Assembly: GCA_965243615.1 (NCBI GenBank)
Contig: CBDEVO010000003.1
Location: 3,224,001 to 3,288,000, forward strand
Direction: 5' to 3'
Length of the DNA stretch: 64,000 nt
DNA from: JAJEEA01 sp965243615
GTDB taxonomy: Bacteria > Acidobacteriota > Vicinamibacteria > Vicinamibacterales > UBA8438
Every line of letters starts with the position of its first letter. The first letter of the stretch is position 1. The position numbers were made by a program, and so were the translations under genes. Under the pieces are notes generated by a model. It ran no database searches. It was not told the DNA's origin and worked only from the letters and a program-made list of their open reading frames with translations. Below, piece after piece: positions 55,740 to 64,000 of the stretch.

Positions 55740-56050
55740 ACCTCGTCTGTCTGGGGGCGGTCAGAGGCGGCATCGCGCCGCCCGGTTGACGCCGGTTGCC
55801 GAAGAGTGCACGCGGCAGGCGCCGTCGTACGCACTTCCACGCAGCCTCCGCGCCCGGGGCGGCACGGCAACGCCGGCACGCAGTCGCGGGGGGCGCGAAG
55901 AGGCTGAATCAGAACGTGAACTATATCATCCCCGCGGGCGAATCACCCGGCGGCCGCCCGGCCGCCGGGGCCGTTGCTCCCGCCGCCCCTGGCCGGCCCG
56001 CCGGCGATGTCTTTCCCCCCGGCCGCCGGCGCCGTTCCGCGGGTCGGCCG
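55740..56050. other. Intergenic gap with promoter and strong hairpin
   Basis: No gene is seen. A TATAGT on the minus strand (55925-55920) could drive the cytochrome gene, leader ~175 nt. CCCGGCGGCCG (55946-55956) pairs with CGGCCGCCGGG (55959-55969), an 11-bp stem about 80 nt after the stop of the AIM24-like gene; without a T-run it is at most a Rho-associated or stability hairpin. Confidence 0.4.
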
Positions 56051-57070
56051 CTACTTCCCGTCGATCAGGTTGCCGATGCCCAGCGCGTGGTCCAGCACGG
56101 AGCCCTCGCCCTGGCGGCGGCCGCCGGTCTGCGGCGCCGCCTTGTAGATGCGGTCGGCGAGGCGGCTCAGAGGCAGCGATTGCAGCCACACCTCGCCGGG
56201 ACCGGTGAGGTTGGCGAAGAAGAGCCCTTCGCCCCCGAACAGGGCCGTCTTGATGCCGCCCACCCACTGGATGTCGTAGGACACGGTGGGCTGGAGCGCC
56301 ACGAGGCAACCGGTGTCGACCCGGATCGTCTCGCCCGGCTCCAGGTCGAGCTGGTGGACGCTGCCCCCCGCGTGCAGGAACGAGAGGCCGTCGCCCTCGA
56401 GGCGCTGCATGATGAAGCCCTCGCCGCCGAACAGCCCGACCCCGATCTTCTTCTGGAACGCGATGCCGATGGAGACGCCCTTGGCCGCGCAGAGGAAGGC
56501 GTCCTTCTGGCAGATCAGCTCGCCCCCGAGCTGGCTGAGGTCCATGGGCAGGATCTTGCCGGCGTAGGGCGCGGCGAAGGCCACCCGCGCCTTCCCGTGG
56601 GCGTTGTTGGTGAACACCGTCATGAACAGGCTCTCGCCGGTGAGCAGCCGCTTGCCGGCCCCCAGCAGCTTGTCCATGAACCCGCCGCGCTGGGGCTCGC
56701 TGCCGTCGCCGAACACCGTCTCCATGACGATGCCGCCGTGCATGTACATCATCCCGCCGGCTTCCGCGACGGCGCTCTCGCCGGGGTCGAGCTCGATCTC
56801 GACGTACTGCATCTCGACGCCCTCGATGTGGTAGTCGATCTCGTGGGCGATACGGCCCGCCGGCACCGGCAGCACCGCGAGGGTCTCCGCCGGCAGGTGG
56901 GTCCGCAGGCGCGGGACATCGCCGACGGCCGTCCAGTTCGCCATGCCGGCGGTGTAGACCAGGGTCGAGGCGTCGGCGTGGCCCTTCCGGATGGCCGTGG
57001 CGAGGTCCGCCTCCGACATCGGACCGATCTGGTTTCCGCCCTCGGCCCGATACCACTGTTGGTCCGACAT
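56051..57070 (-). CDS. GYF_2 domain plus AIM24 (TIGR00266) protein
   Basis: 339 residues. Residues ~5-60 form a GYF_2-like domain (WYRAEGGNQIGPMSEADLAT, then STLVYTAGMANWTAV); ~75-320 are an AIM24/TIGR00266 beta-sandwich (MQYVEIELDPGESAVAEAGG, GGEGFIMQRLEGDG, GGIKTALFGGEGLFFANLTG). Function is unknown; the N-terminal domain may bind a Pro-rich partner. GAGGAG ~9 nt before the ATG supports the start. Confidence 0.85.
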   Translation of the reverse strand: MSDQQWYRAEGGNQIGPMSEADLATAIRKGHADASTLVYTAGMANWTAVGDVPRLRTHLPAETLAVLPVPAGRIAHEIDYHIEGVEMQYVEIELDPGESAVAEAGGMMYMHGGIVMETVFGDGSEPQRGGFMDKLLGAGKRLLTGESLFMTVFTNNAHGKARVAFAAPYAGKILPMDLSQLGGELICQKDAFLCAAKGVSIGIAFQKKIGVGLFGGEGFIMQRLEGDGLSFLHAGGSVHQLDLEPGETIRVDTGCLVALQPTVSYDIQWVGGIKTALFGGEGLFFANLTGPGEVWLQSLPLSRLADRIYKAAPQTGGRRQGEGSVLDHALGIGNLIDGK

Positions 57071-57268
57071 CGATTCTCTCCTCGTCTGCGCCCGGCCCGG
57101 CGCCGTCCGGCCCGGTTCCCGCCGCGCAGGCGCGTGCTATTCTGACAGGCCTTCGCGGCCGCCGGCGCCGTTCCCGACCCGGGCCGGCGCGTCGATCCTG
57201 TCGCCGCCGGGCGTCGATACAGTCAGGGGATACGCGGGCGAAGGCGCCGCGGTTCCACCTGTCTCGTG

Positions 57269-58168
57269 ATGGAGCCGGAGACACTGACCCGGGCGGAGCG
57301 CACGGGCGGGGCGGCGTCCCCCGACGCCGAGCCCGGGACGTGCGCTATCAGCAGCCGCTTCTTCGCCGAGCTGGCGTCGTTCGTTCGGCTCCGCGCCGTC
57401 AAGGTGTACCGCCTGCGGGTCGACGGCGCCGCCGCGGTTCCGCGCCTCCCCTGCCTCGAGCACGAGGCGGTGCTGCACGAGGGCATCGCGCCCCTCGCCG
57501 CCGCCTACGTCGAGGACCCCGAAACCGGCGAGCTCCAGGAGTTGGTGCTGACCCCGTCCCGGCGCCGCATCGAGCTGGATCCCGCCTCGACCCTGCACGA
57601 GCACACCGAGACCGGACAGGCCCGGCTCGTCGCCCGTCTGCACGACCGATTTCCCGACTTCACGGTAGCGATTCAAAGGGTGTCCTGGCTCCGCGGCGAC
57701 CGCCGGGTGGCGCGGGCGTGCCGGGCCCAGGTCACCTTGCGCGACGTCCTGCTGGCGGGCGACTTCGACCGCATCGCTCGTGGGCTCGAGCGGCTGCGAG
57801 CGGTGGCGACGGCGATGGAGAAGCAGTCGCGGGTGGCGTCGTGGAGCGTGCGAACCGTCACCGGGCCGTTGCTGGCCGCGTTGGGGTTCGTCGTCTACCA
57901 GGGCCTTGGCCGACTCGCCCCGGAGCTGGGCGAGCCCGCCGTCGGCGCGCTGCAGGCGCTGGTCGTGGGCGTCGTCGGCGCAGTCTTCCTCTACTGCGGC
58001 CTGCGCGCGGTCCACCTGACGGAGATGGCCAACCGGATGTGGAAGCGCGCGGCCGAGTACGGCCTCATCGTCGCCGAACGCCGGCGGCTGGCCGGGGACG
58101 GGGCGGTCGCCGACCGCCCCGTCCCCGGGGCCGCGGGCGCGGGGACCGTCGCGCCCCGTCAGGGCTGA
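57269..58168 (+). CDS. Membrane protein, family not recognised
   Basis: 299 residues. A cytoplasmic N-terminal part (FFAELASFVRLRAVKVYRL, then RRIELDPASTLHEHTETGQA) contains a charged helix (RIARGLERLRAVATAMEKQ), then two hydrophobic segments (PLLAALGFVVYQGLG, ~202-216, and ALQALVVGVVGAVFLYCGL, ~228-246) and a cytoplasmic tail. I see no catalytic motif. The start is ATG 57269 or GTG 57266. It overlaps the convergent gene by 10 nt. Confidence 0.7.
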   Translation: MEPETLTRAERTGGAASPDAEPGTCAISSRFFAELASFVRLRAVKVYRLRVDGAAAVPRLPCLEHEAVLHEGIAPLAAAYVEDPETGELQELVLTPSRRRIELDPASTLHEHTETGQARLVARLHDRFPDFTVAIQRVSWLRGDRRVARACRAQVTLRDVLLAGDFDRIARGLERLRAVATAMEKQSRVASWSVRTVTGPLLAALGFVVYQGLGRLAPELGEPAVGALQALVVGVVGAVFLYCGLRAVHLTEMANRMWKRAAEYGLIVAERRRLAGDGAVADRPVPGAAGAGTVAPRQG

Positions 58169-58923
58169 TCCGTCAGCGGCAGCAGAAGCCGACTGCCCGG
58201 CGGCCGCTGCACGTCGAACGCCTTGAGGGTGTAGTTCACCAGCGTGTAGTGGCCGATGAGGCCCGCGAGGTCCATGATGCCCTGGTTGCCGAGCAGCCTC
58301 TGGGCGGCCTCGAAGGTCTCCCGGCTGAGCTTCGGCTCGCGGATCAGCTCGCGGGTGGCCTGGACGATCGTGCTCTCCACCTCGCCGAACCCCGGCAGGC
58401 CGTCGCCTTCCGCCACCGGACGATCGTGGCGGACCAGGTCGATGATCTCCTCCTCGAGCCCGGCCTGGAGCCCCAGCCCCTCGTGGGCCGACCACTCGTA
58501 CTGGCTGTCGAGCGCCCGGGCCGCGGTCAGGATGGCCAGCTCCGCCAGCCGCTGGTCCCGCGCCCCGTCCGCGCCGAAGCGCAGGTAGCTGCTGGCCGGG
58601 AACAGGTGCTCGGCCATCGGCGGGCTGTACATCCACATCCCGATGGGGCCGCGCAGCCCGGTGGAGTAGCGGCTGTCCGGGTTCACGATGAGGTCGAAGA
58701 CGCGCTGGCCCTCCGCGTCGAGGTCCTCGCGCTGGATCGTGGGCAGCCGCGCCCACGAGTCCTCGTGGATGTCCGGCGGAATGTCGGCCGGGGTGACCTC
58801 GCGGGGCGTGAACGCCTCCTGGCCGGCCGCCTCGCCGGCGGCGGCGTGCGCGCCGGTGGCGACGTAGAGTCCGCCCGCCGCGAGCAGGGCGGCGGAGCCG
58901 AGGACGACGAGTCTGCGCAACAT
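58159..58923 (-). CDS. Secreted carboxymuconolactone decarboxylase-like protein
   Basis: 254 residues with a signal peptide (LRRLVVLGSAALLAAGGLYV). The AhpD-like fold is recognisable as LAELAILTAARALDSQYEWS and HEGLGLQAGL; the CXXC of AhpD is absent, so peroxidase chemistry is unlikely. GGAGG precedes the ATG. Longer open frame upstream is Arg/Pro-rich and rejected. Confidence 0.75.
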   Translation of the reverse strand: MLRRLVVLGSAALLAAGGLYVATGAHAAAGEAAGQEAFTPREVTPADIPPDIHEDSWARLPTIQREDLDAEGQRVFDLIVNPDSRYSTGLRGPIGMWMYSPPMAEHLFPASSYLRFGADGARDQRLAELAILTAARALDSQYEWSAHEGLGLQAGLEEEIIDLVRHDRPVAEGDGLPGFGEVESTIVQATRELIREPKLSRETFEAAQRLLGNQGIMDLAGLIGHYTLVNYTLKAFDVQRPPGSRLLLPLTDQP

Positions 58924-59161
58924 CTGGCGACCTCCATCGAAGGCGCCGCGGGGTCGCGGCGCGGTCTGGGCGCGGGGAGCGGCGCGGGGTCGACCGCCTG
59001 ACGTCGTGCGGCCGGTCCTCCCCGCCGATCCGGCCGTATGCTCTCCCGGTACGGCCCGCGGTGGCAAGCTCCCGCGGTCGCCGGCCCCGGCGCGCCGGCC
59101 GTGACGCCCGCCGACCGTGGCGGGCCGAGCCGGTACGTCGGCGTCGTATGCTCCCCGTGAC

Positions 59162-59740
59162 TCACAACGTCCAGGCCGCGAGCCGGTCGCGGCAGGTGCA
59201 GAACCGCCCGAGCCGGCAGAGCGCGATTTCCTCCACCGGAAAGAGGAACGGCACCGCCCGGAGCGGCCCCGGCCCGATGCCGACGGTCACGTGTGGATCG
59301 TAGCGGGCGTAGCTCGAACGCTCGCGGAACCCCTCGACCCAGGCGACGTCCGCGGGCCGCGCCGGCTCGCCGTCCGCCTGGAACGAGGCCGCGTCGCCCG
59401 CCACCTCCTCGTTGCGAAGCGCGTCCATCAGCCGCTCGTGAAGCTGCCCCAGGGTCGCGGATGCCTCGACGGTGAGGACCTGCGACGTGCGTCCGGCGCG
59501 CGCGCCGGTCACCCGTGCCTCGAACGGCTCGAGCCGGCCCACCACGTCGCCGACGAGCCGCCGCACCTCGGCCAGCCGCTCGCGCCCCACGAAGTGCTGG
59601 CTGAGGGTGACGTGAGGGTGATGCGACCCGTCGAACCGGAACCCCGCGCCCGGCGCGTGGTCGAACCCCGCGTTCAGGCGCTCGACGGCGGTCCGCGAGT
59701 CGCCGGAGAGCAGAATCGCGACATCGACGGCGATGGGCAT
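59162..59740 (-). CDS. 2H phosphoesterase / 2'-5' RNA ligase family protein
   Basis: 192 residues with two HXTX-type motifs, HPHVTLSQ (~41) and YDPHVTVGIG (~149), the 2H signature. It may open 2',3'-cyclic phosphates or act on a nucleotide substrate; ligase activity is not implied. It is the next gene on the minus strand after hisC. Confidence 0.83.
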   Translation of the reverse strand: MPIAVDVAILLSGDSRTAVERLNAGFDHAPGAGFRFDGSHHPHVTLSQHFVGRERLAEVRRLVGDVVGRLEPFEARVTGARAGRTSQVLTVEASATLGQLHERLMDALRNEEVAGDAASFQADGEPARPADVAWVEGFRERSSYARYDPHVTVGIGPGPLRAVPFLFPVEEIALCRLGRFCTCRDRLAAWTL

Positions 59741-59793
59741 GGCGGCAACCGGGGGCGTACGGCGACCCGTCCCTTAGGACGGTGGCGGAAATT

Positions 59794-59860
59794 ACCTTGC
59801 CACGTGCCGCGCACAGGAGCTGCAGGCAAGCGGGACCGTCGTGAACGTAGTTGGCAAGGT
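59794..59860. repeat. Inverted repeat between hisC and the 2H gene
   Basis: ACCTTGCCA (59794-59802) and TGGCAAGGT (59852-59860) are perfect 9-bp complements across 49 nt. It may form a long-loop hairpin or be a protein site; no T-run follows on either strand. Confidence 0.35.
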
Positions 59861-59868
59861 TATATCGA

Positions 59869-60924
59869 TCACTGTCCTTGCAGGATCTGCTGCAACGCGT
59901 CGAGGAGCGCGGCGTTCTCCTCGTCGGTGCCGACGGTGATGCGCAGGGTCTCGGCCAGTGCCGGCTCGTCGAAGTAGCGCACGAGCACCCCGGCCGCCTC
60001 GAGCCGGCGATGGACGAGGGCGGCGTCGCCCGACGGCGGCCGGACGAGCAGGAAGTTCGCGTGGCTGGGCCACACCCGGCACCCCAGCCCCTCGAGACGT
60101 CCGGCCAGGCGGCGGCGGCTCTCGACGATCCGGTCGGCGACGCGCTGCGCGTAGGCGGTGTCGCGGATGGCCGCGGCCCCCACCCGGTCCGCCACGGCGC
60201 CGACGTTGTAGCTGTCCTTCACCTTGCCGAGCCCCTCGAGCACCGCCGGCGGCGCGATCGCGTAGCCGAGGCGGAGGCCGGCGAGCCCGTGGCTCTTCGA
60301 CAGCGTCCGCAGGACGACGACGTTGGGGCGCCGCCGAACGAGGTCGAGGGCGTCGGCCTCGGCGAAGGCGGCGTAGGCTTCGTCGATCACCAGCAGGCCG
60401 TCGAGCGAGTCGGCCAGACGGGCGAGAGTCGGTACCGGGGCGGCCGTGCCCGACGGGCTGTTCGGGTTGGCTACGAACGTCAGCGCCCCGCCCGCCTCGG
60501 CGAGGGCCGCGACGGGCAGGACGAAGTCTTCGTCGAAGGGCACCTCGACCACCGGGGCCTCCTGGATGCCCGCGAGGGTCCGGTACAGGACGTAGGTCGG
60601 CGTGGGGTAGACCACCGGGCGGCCGGGTCCGGTGACCGAGCGGACGAGCATCGTGAGCACGTCGTCGCTGCCGTTGCCGGCGAGAATCCACGCCGGGTCG
60701 ACGTCGAGGGCCTCGGCCGCGGCCTCGCGGAACTCCCGGCTGGAGGGGTCCGGGTAACGGCGCAGCGCGTCGCCGTCGAGGGCGGCGAGCGCGGCCATCG
60801 CGCGCGGGCTCGGCGGATACGGGTTCTCGTTGGTGTTCAGCTTGACGACGCGGGCGCCCGGCGGGGGCTGCCGGCCCGGGACGTAGGGCTGGAGCGCGTC
60901 GACGGCGGGACGGAAGAATGACAC
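59869..60924 (-). CDS. hisC: Histidinol-phosphate aminotransferase
   Basis: 351-residue class II PLP aminotransferase. VKLNTNENPYPPSPRAM is the HisC start region, FVANPNSPSG the family loop, and TLSKSHGLAGLRLGYAI carries the PLP lysine. NFLLVRPP and the C-terminal arginine region are intact. It acts in histidine synthesis and may also transaminate aromatic amino acids. GTG at 60924; it is not in a his operon here. Confidence 0.92.
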   Translation of the reverse strand: MSFFRPAVDALQPYVPGRQPPPGARVVKLNTNENPYPPSPRAMAALAALDGDALRRYPDPSSREFREAAAEALDVDPAWILAGNGSDDVLTMLVRSVTGPGRPVVYPTPTYVLYRTLAGIQEAPVVEVPFDEDFVLPVAALAEAGGALTFVANPNSPSGTAAPVPTLARLADSLDGLLVIDEAYAAFAEADALDLVRRRPNVVVLRTLSKSHGLAGLRLGYAIAPPAVLEGLGKVKDSYNVGAVADRVGAAAIRDTAYAQRVADRIVESRRRLAGRLEGLGCRVWPSHANFLLVRPPSGDAALVHRRLEAAGVLVRYFDEPALAETLRITVGTDEENAALLDALQQILQGQ

Positions 60925-60943
60925 GGCGTGGTCAGCGGCGCGG

Positions 60944-61486
60944 TCAGCGCGTCCAGTCGAAGGCGTGCTCGGCGGTGACGACCCGGGACCCGCCGAGAGA
61001 CGCCACGTTCTCGCCGGTCAGGTGCTCGCCGAACGCGCCGTAGCGGAGTCGCACGGGGTCGGGCTGGGGCGCCACCGGGAACTGCACCCGCACGTCGACG
61101 CGGCCCGGCGTCCAGTAGGTGGTGTTGAGGCGTGTCCAGTACACGCCGTCCTGCACCACCGCCTCGCCGTCGGAGAGCAGGTTCTGCGCGGGCCACTCGC
61201 CCCGCGGGAGCTCGTTGGCCAAGCCATGGGTGACCTGCCAGGTCACCACCGCCCCGTCCGGCAGATCCGTCTCGCCCTCGATGCGCAACTGTCGCCAGCG
61301 CGTCTCGTGGCCGACGGCCAGCGCCACGGTCTCCGTCCCGCTGCCGGCGCCGGGCGCGTCCGCCAAGCCCTCCCCGGCCGGCGCCGGGGTGCAACCGGCC
61401 CACAGCGCACCGGCCGCGAGGAGGCCCAGCACCGTCCCCGTCGTCCGGTCACGGCCTGGTCGCCGGTGGTCCTTCGTCGGTTGCAT
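60944..61486 (-). CDS. Putative lipoprotein
   Basis: 180 residues. N-terminus is basic then TVLGLLAAGALWAGC, a lipobox-like end with Cys as the likely lipid anchor. The mature part is beta-rich with repeated Trp/Tyr (VYWTRLNTTYWTPGRVDVR). Family not recognised. It is 19 nt upstream of hisC on the same strand. ATG at 61486 is preferred to an earlier start at 61510. Confidence 0.65.
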   Translation of the reverse strand: MQPTKDHRRPGRDRTTGTVLGLLAAGALWAGCTPAPAGEGLADAPGAGSGTETVALAVGHETRWRQLRIEGETDLPDGAVVTWQVTHGLANELPRGEWPAQNLLSDGEAVVQDGVYWTRLNTTYWTPGRVDVRVQFPVAPQPDPVRLRYGAFGEHLTGENVASLGGSRVVTAEHAFDWTR

Positions 61487-61839
61487 ATGCTCGGCGTGCG
61501 CTCTCCTCACGCCTTGTCAGGCGGGCGCCTCGGCAGTTCGCTGGCGCCCTCCGGGCGCTGTGCGACGCGGAACCCCACCCGGGCAGCTCGGCGTGCGCCG
61601 GAGTTGGAAGTCCCGCCGCCCCTCGCCGATGGCCACTCCCGGCTTCGTCGTGGCGCATGCCGACGACCGGGTCCGGGTCTCCGCGAGCCGGCGCCCGCCG
61701 CTCGGGGCCGGCGATTGGTGCGAGCTCGCCTCGCGCCGACGCCCGTCGCGCCAGCGGCCGGGGATCGTTCGATCCGTGTACTGTATTCTACGTTGCACGG
61801 CACGGCGCACCGCATCCGCCTGCCCGCACCCGGAGATCC
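61487..61839. other. Gene-free stretch with one promoter-like box
   Basis: No credible gene on either strand. TATTCT (61784-61789) is a possible -10 for the small gene at 61840, leaving a ~45-nt leader with CGGAG just before the ATG. Confidence 0.4.
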
Positions 61840-62181
61840 ATGACCGACCCGCAGGACAACCGCCTCGCGCCGCTCAGGGAGCTCGCCGAGACCCTCGACG
61901 ATCCCCGCCAGATCGCCCTCGTTTCCGCCGTCGCGGCGCTGGTCGCGGAGGACACCGCGCTCGTCCTCGAACAGACCCACGCCGCCCAGGACATCGCGGC
62001 GCGCAACCGGGCGGGGGCGTGGATCGGCAATACCGAGCTGGCCGAGATCCTGGACGCCGCGGCCCACTACCTCAGGCGCTACAAGCGGCAGCGAGAGGAG
62101 ATCGGCGGCATCAGGGCGGCGCTCCAGGCCCGGCTCGACGCGAAGGCGCAGGAGCCCGGGCCCCGGGAGCCCGGACAGTAG
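61840..62181 (+). CDS. Small helical hypothetical protein
   Basis: 113 residues, almost entirely helix-forming: LAPLRELAETLDDPRQIALV, then ALVAEDTALVLEQTH and IGNTELAEILDAAAHYLRRY. No known domain. CGGAG 4 nt before the ATG supports the start; the upstream frame is Arg/Pro-rich shadow. The next gap (62182-62340) is empty. Confidence 0.6.
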   Translation: MTDPQDNRLAPLRELAETLDDPRQIALVSAVAALVAEDTALVLEQTHAAQDIAARNRAGAWIGNTELAEILDAAAHYLRRYKRQREEIGGIRAALQARLDAKAQEPGPREPGQ

Positions 62182-62340
62182 TGGGCTGTCTTGCAGAAAG
62201 GCTGCCCATGGTACCGGTTTCCCGTCGATTCCCTGGAGAAGAGCCAGCATTCGGACGGCGAACGTAGCTCGAGGACGGTCCACCAGGAAGCCGGTCGATT
62301 CGCGCCAGGGTCGGCCGGGGCCGCCGGCCGGGCCGGATCG

Positions 62341-63108
62341 TCAACCGGCGTCGCCTCGGGGCCGCGCTCGGCGGGACGCCAGCCGCGGGCGTAGCGCCGC
62401 CAGGCGCTCGTCGACCGGTGGATGGGTCGACAGGTACGCGCCCATGCCCTTGCCGCCGGCCGGCTCCAGGGCGCGGAGCCGCTCGAACAGTCGGAGGGCG
62501 CCCTCCGCGTCGAACCCCCCGGCCCTGGTCAAGAGCACCGCCAGGGCGTCGGCCTCGAGCTCCTGCTCGCGCGAGTAGGCGCGCTCCAGCCACTCGAGCC
62601 CGATGCGGTGCAGCCACGGGGCGATGACCCCGCGCCCCGGCGTCAGGATCGACGCGGCGGAGTAGGCGGTCTGGCGCAGAACCCGCTTGACCGCGTGCCG
62701 CCGGATGACGTGGGCCATCTCGTGGGCGACGATGAAGGCGAGCTCGTCACGGTCGCGCCGGCACAGGTCTACGAGCGAGGCGGTCAGGAAGATGAAGCCG
62801 CCGGGCAGGGCGTAGGCGGTCGGCTGCTCGTCGCCCACCACCCCGACCTCGAAGCGGTGGAGCCGGTTGCGGACCACCCCGGCGAGGGCGGTCACGGTCT
62901 GGTCGAGTTGCACGCGCAGGGCGGGGTCGGCCTCGACCCCGCTCTTCTCCCGCACCACCGCCGCCATGTCGGCGCCGACCCCGTACTCGGCCTCGATGGC
63001 CTTGTCGTCGTCTCCGGTCAGCGAGTGCCAGACCCAGGTCGCCTTGCGGGCCTTGCGGCCGGCGAGCCGGCCGAACCGGTAGAAGACGCTGCCTTCCGGC
63101 TCGCTCAC
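62341..63108 (-). CDS. M48-family zinc metalloprotease
   Basis: 255 residues. The zinc site AHEMAHVIRRHAVK (HEXXH, ~137) and a downstream EQELEADALAV (third ligand) mark the peptidase domain; DEQPTAYALPGGFIFLTA is the usual upstream region. It has no clear signal or membrane helix. GTG overlaps the upstream gene's stop (GTGA). Longer in-frame extension to 63741 is a shadow. Confidence 0.88.
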   Translation of the reverse strand: MSEPEGSVFYRFGRLAGRKARKATWVWHSLTGDDDKAIEAEYGVGADMAAVVREKSGVEADPALRVQLDQTVTALAGVVRNRLHRFEVGVVGDEQPTAYALPGGFIFLTASLVDLCRRDRDELAFIVAHEMAHVIRRHAVKRVLRQTAYSAASILTPGRGVIAPWLHRIGLEWLERAYSREQELEADALAVLLTRAGGFDAEGALRLFERLRALEPAGGKGMGAYLSTHPPVDERLAALRPRLASRRARPRGDAG

Positions 63109-63626
63109 GGCTCCGCGTCGGGGTCGAGGTCCTGGTACCGCGCCCAGGCGTCGGCGAGGGAGGCCGGCTCGCACCGGGCGGCGAGGGTGCGGCCGCGGCT
63201 CTCCGCCAGCAGGTCGTGGCGCCGCAACTCGACCTCGCAGCCGCCCACGCCCCTGAAGCAGTCCATGCTCGCCCGCGGGTCGTCGGGGTCCTGCCACTCG
63301 GTGCAGTACACCGGGTCGTCTATCGGCTCGCAGCGCTCGGGGGTGGTGTAGCCCGAGTAGTTCGGGAGGGCGCGCACGAAGGCGTTGCACGCGTCCCGCG
63401 AGGGGAACTCGCCCCGCGTGAAGTCGACCTCGCCCCAGGGCAGGAGGTTGATGAAAGTCGCCTGCGGTCCGGGGTCCGGCTCGGGGGCCTCGGCGGCGGC
63501 CACCTCGGGGACGCTGTCGGCGGCGGGGCCGGAAGCCGCGTCGGACGCTCCGCCTCCACCGCTGCAGGAAGCGGCCAGGAGCAGCGCAAGGCCGCCGAGG
63601 GCCGCGCACGCGCGTATCGGAAACAT
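63105..63626 (-). CDS. Putative lipoprotein, Cys-rich
   Basis: 173 residues. Signal with lipobox GGLALLLAASC (Cys ~22), a Gly/Ala/Pro-rich linker, then a compact domain with spaced cysteines (DACNAF, ERCEPIDDPVYC, MDCFRGVGGCEV, ARCEP) that may form disulfides. TATACT (63636-63641, minus) lies 9 nt before the ATG. Coupled to the M48 protease gene, perhaps its partner or substrate. Confidence 0.7.
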   Translation of the reverse strand: MFPIRACAALGGLALLLAASCSGGGGASDAASGPAADSVPEVAAAEAPEPDPGPQATFINLLPWGEVDFTRGEFPSRDACNAFVRALPNYSGYTTPERCEPIDDPVYCTEWQDPDDPRASMDCFRGVGGCEVELRRHDLLAESRGRTLAARCEPASLADAWARYQDLDPDAEP

Positions 63627-63698
63627 GCTCCCGGCAGTATACGCCGAGTTCGTGCGGGCGAAGTCGCCCTTCCCGGACCGCCGCGGGGACGCCTGACG

Positions 63699-63732
63699 TT
63701 GACCGACCAACGTGCGGGTGGGACAATCCCAC
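63699..63732 (+). promoter_or_regulatory. vapB promoter with overlapping palindrome
   Basis: TTGACC (63699-63704), 17 nt, GACAAT (63722-63727), 6 nt, ATG at 63734. GTGGGA-CAA-TCCCAC (63718-63732) is a perfect inverted repeat over the -10, as expected for an antitoxin autorepressor operator. Confidence 0.6.
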
Positions 63733-63733
63733 C

Positions 63734-63967
63734 ATGGGCACGGTCCGAGCCGACGGGAAGAGGCGCGTCGTCGTGCCGGGAGCCAGACCCGGCGACGTCT
63801 TCGACGTTCAGCGGCTCGGAGAGGAACGGTACGTGCTGGTGCGCCTCCACCGTCCCGCCCCGTTGCCGAGCGTGAGCCGTGACGAGTGTCTCGAGGCGAT
63901 GTCGCGGTCGCCCCTGCGGATGACGCTCTCCTGGGACCGACTGAAGCGGCTTACACGCGAACCATGA
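63734..63967 (+). CDS. VapB-type antitoxin (AbrB-like)
   Basis: 77 residues with an N-terminal AbrB/SpoVT-like swapped-hairpin (VRADGKRRVVVPGARPGDVF). The tail is longer than in many VapB proteins and would bind the toxin. Its stop overlaps the next ATG (ATGA). The pairing with a PIN protein supports the call. Confidence 0.7.
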   Translation: MGTVRADGKRRVVVPGARPGDVFDVQRLGEERYVLVRLHRPAPLPSVSRDECLEAMSRSPLRMTLSWDRLKRLTREP

Positions 63968-64000
63968 CGCTGCTCGACACCAACGTGTTGATATACGTTT
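63964..64000 (+). CDS. VapC-type PIN toxin, start only (right edge)
   Basis: Twelve codons, MTLLDTNVLIYV, match the PIN-domain start with its first catalytic Asp (LLDTNVLIY). The rest is outside the window. ATGA overlap with the antitoxin gene. Confidence 0.75.
   Translation, partial: MTLLDTNVLIYV

Noticed and set aside
55946..55969. Intrinsic terminator
   Set aside because: Strong stem but no T-run on either strand; described as a hairpin only.
62341..63741. Single 466-residue protein covering the lipoprotein and M48 peptidase region
   Set aside because: The first ~210 residues are an antisense-like Arg/Pro/Gly-rich shadow of the lipoprotein gene; a GTG at 63108 with GTGA overlap gives a normal M48 protein.

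Overview
The window is about 70% GC by eye and gene-dense. It looks like a chromosomal piece of an Acidobacteriota bacterium, probably of the Vicinamibacteria type. The evidence is a VWFA-type secreted protein of the kind expanded in acidobacteria (25157-26086), a decayed fragment of an acidobacterial MacB/FtsX-like permease (53520-53935), several secreted mono- and diheme cytochromes c, and an Oar-like TonB receptor with an N-terminal carboxypeptidase-regulatory-like domain. The lineage is inferred; no rRNA is present.

Layout. 1-28101 is mostly housekeeping: moaA (cut by the left edge), gamma carbonic anhydrase, hisS-aspS-phoH-ybeY-corC-era, two cytochromes, mgtE, recO-glyQ-glyS-mutL, a methyltransferase, then (minus) trmH-like/rarA/small membrane protein, greA with a patatin-like pseudoenzyme, an NrnA-like DHH protein, a VWA protein and uvrB. 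28138-30902 holds a tRNA-Val(CAC), hpt, a peroxiredoxin whose catalytic residue is encoded by an in-frame TGA (a probable selenoprotein), and tatA. 31136-34467 encodes two transporters, SLC13 and NCS2; the NCS2 protein carries an extra C-terminal domain.

34564-35720 is a toxin-antitoxin locus in which MNT nucleotidyltransferase, HEPN and HigB-type toxin segments are fused in one reading frame next to HigA. 35925-47392 is a quinohemoprotein amine dehydrogenase locus: structural and maturation genes qhpA-D-C-B on the minus strand, then qhpG (minus) and qhpF-qhpE (plus). It is interrupted by an insert (about 40745-43176) with a MITE-like inverted-repeat element, an AlbA_2/Schlafen-type ATP-binding protein and a ParA-like ATPase. 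All eight residues that form the four cross-links of the QhpC gamma subunit are present at the expected spacing.

47628-64000 holds the TonB receptor, a DUF4143-type AAA protein behind an A/T-rich palindrome, an arsS-arsE-like pair, a double-PDZ protein, a cytochrome c, a GYF/AIM24 protein, an unrecognised membrane protein, a carboxymuconolactone-decarboxylase-like protein, a 2H phosphoesterase, hisC, lipoproteins, an M48 peptidase and the start of a vapBC pair at the right edge.

Two patterns recur. Many genes have a -10-like hexamer only 6-9 nt before the start codon, which suggests leaderless mRNAs. Gaps inside several operons are exactly bridged by small ORFs that overlap both neighbours by ATGA or GTGA. 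I saw no CRISPR array, insertion-sequence transposase, prophage or replication origin.
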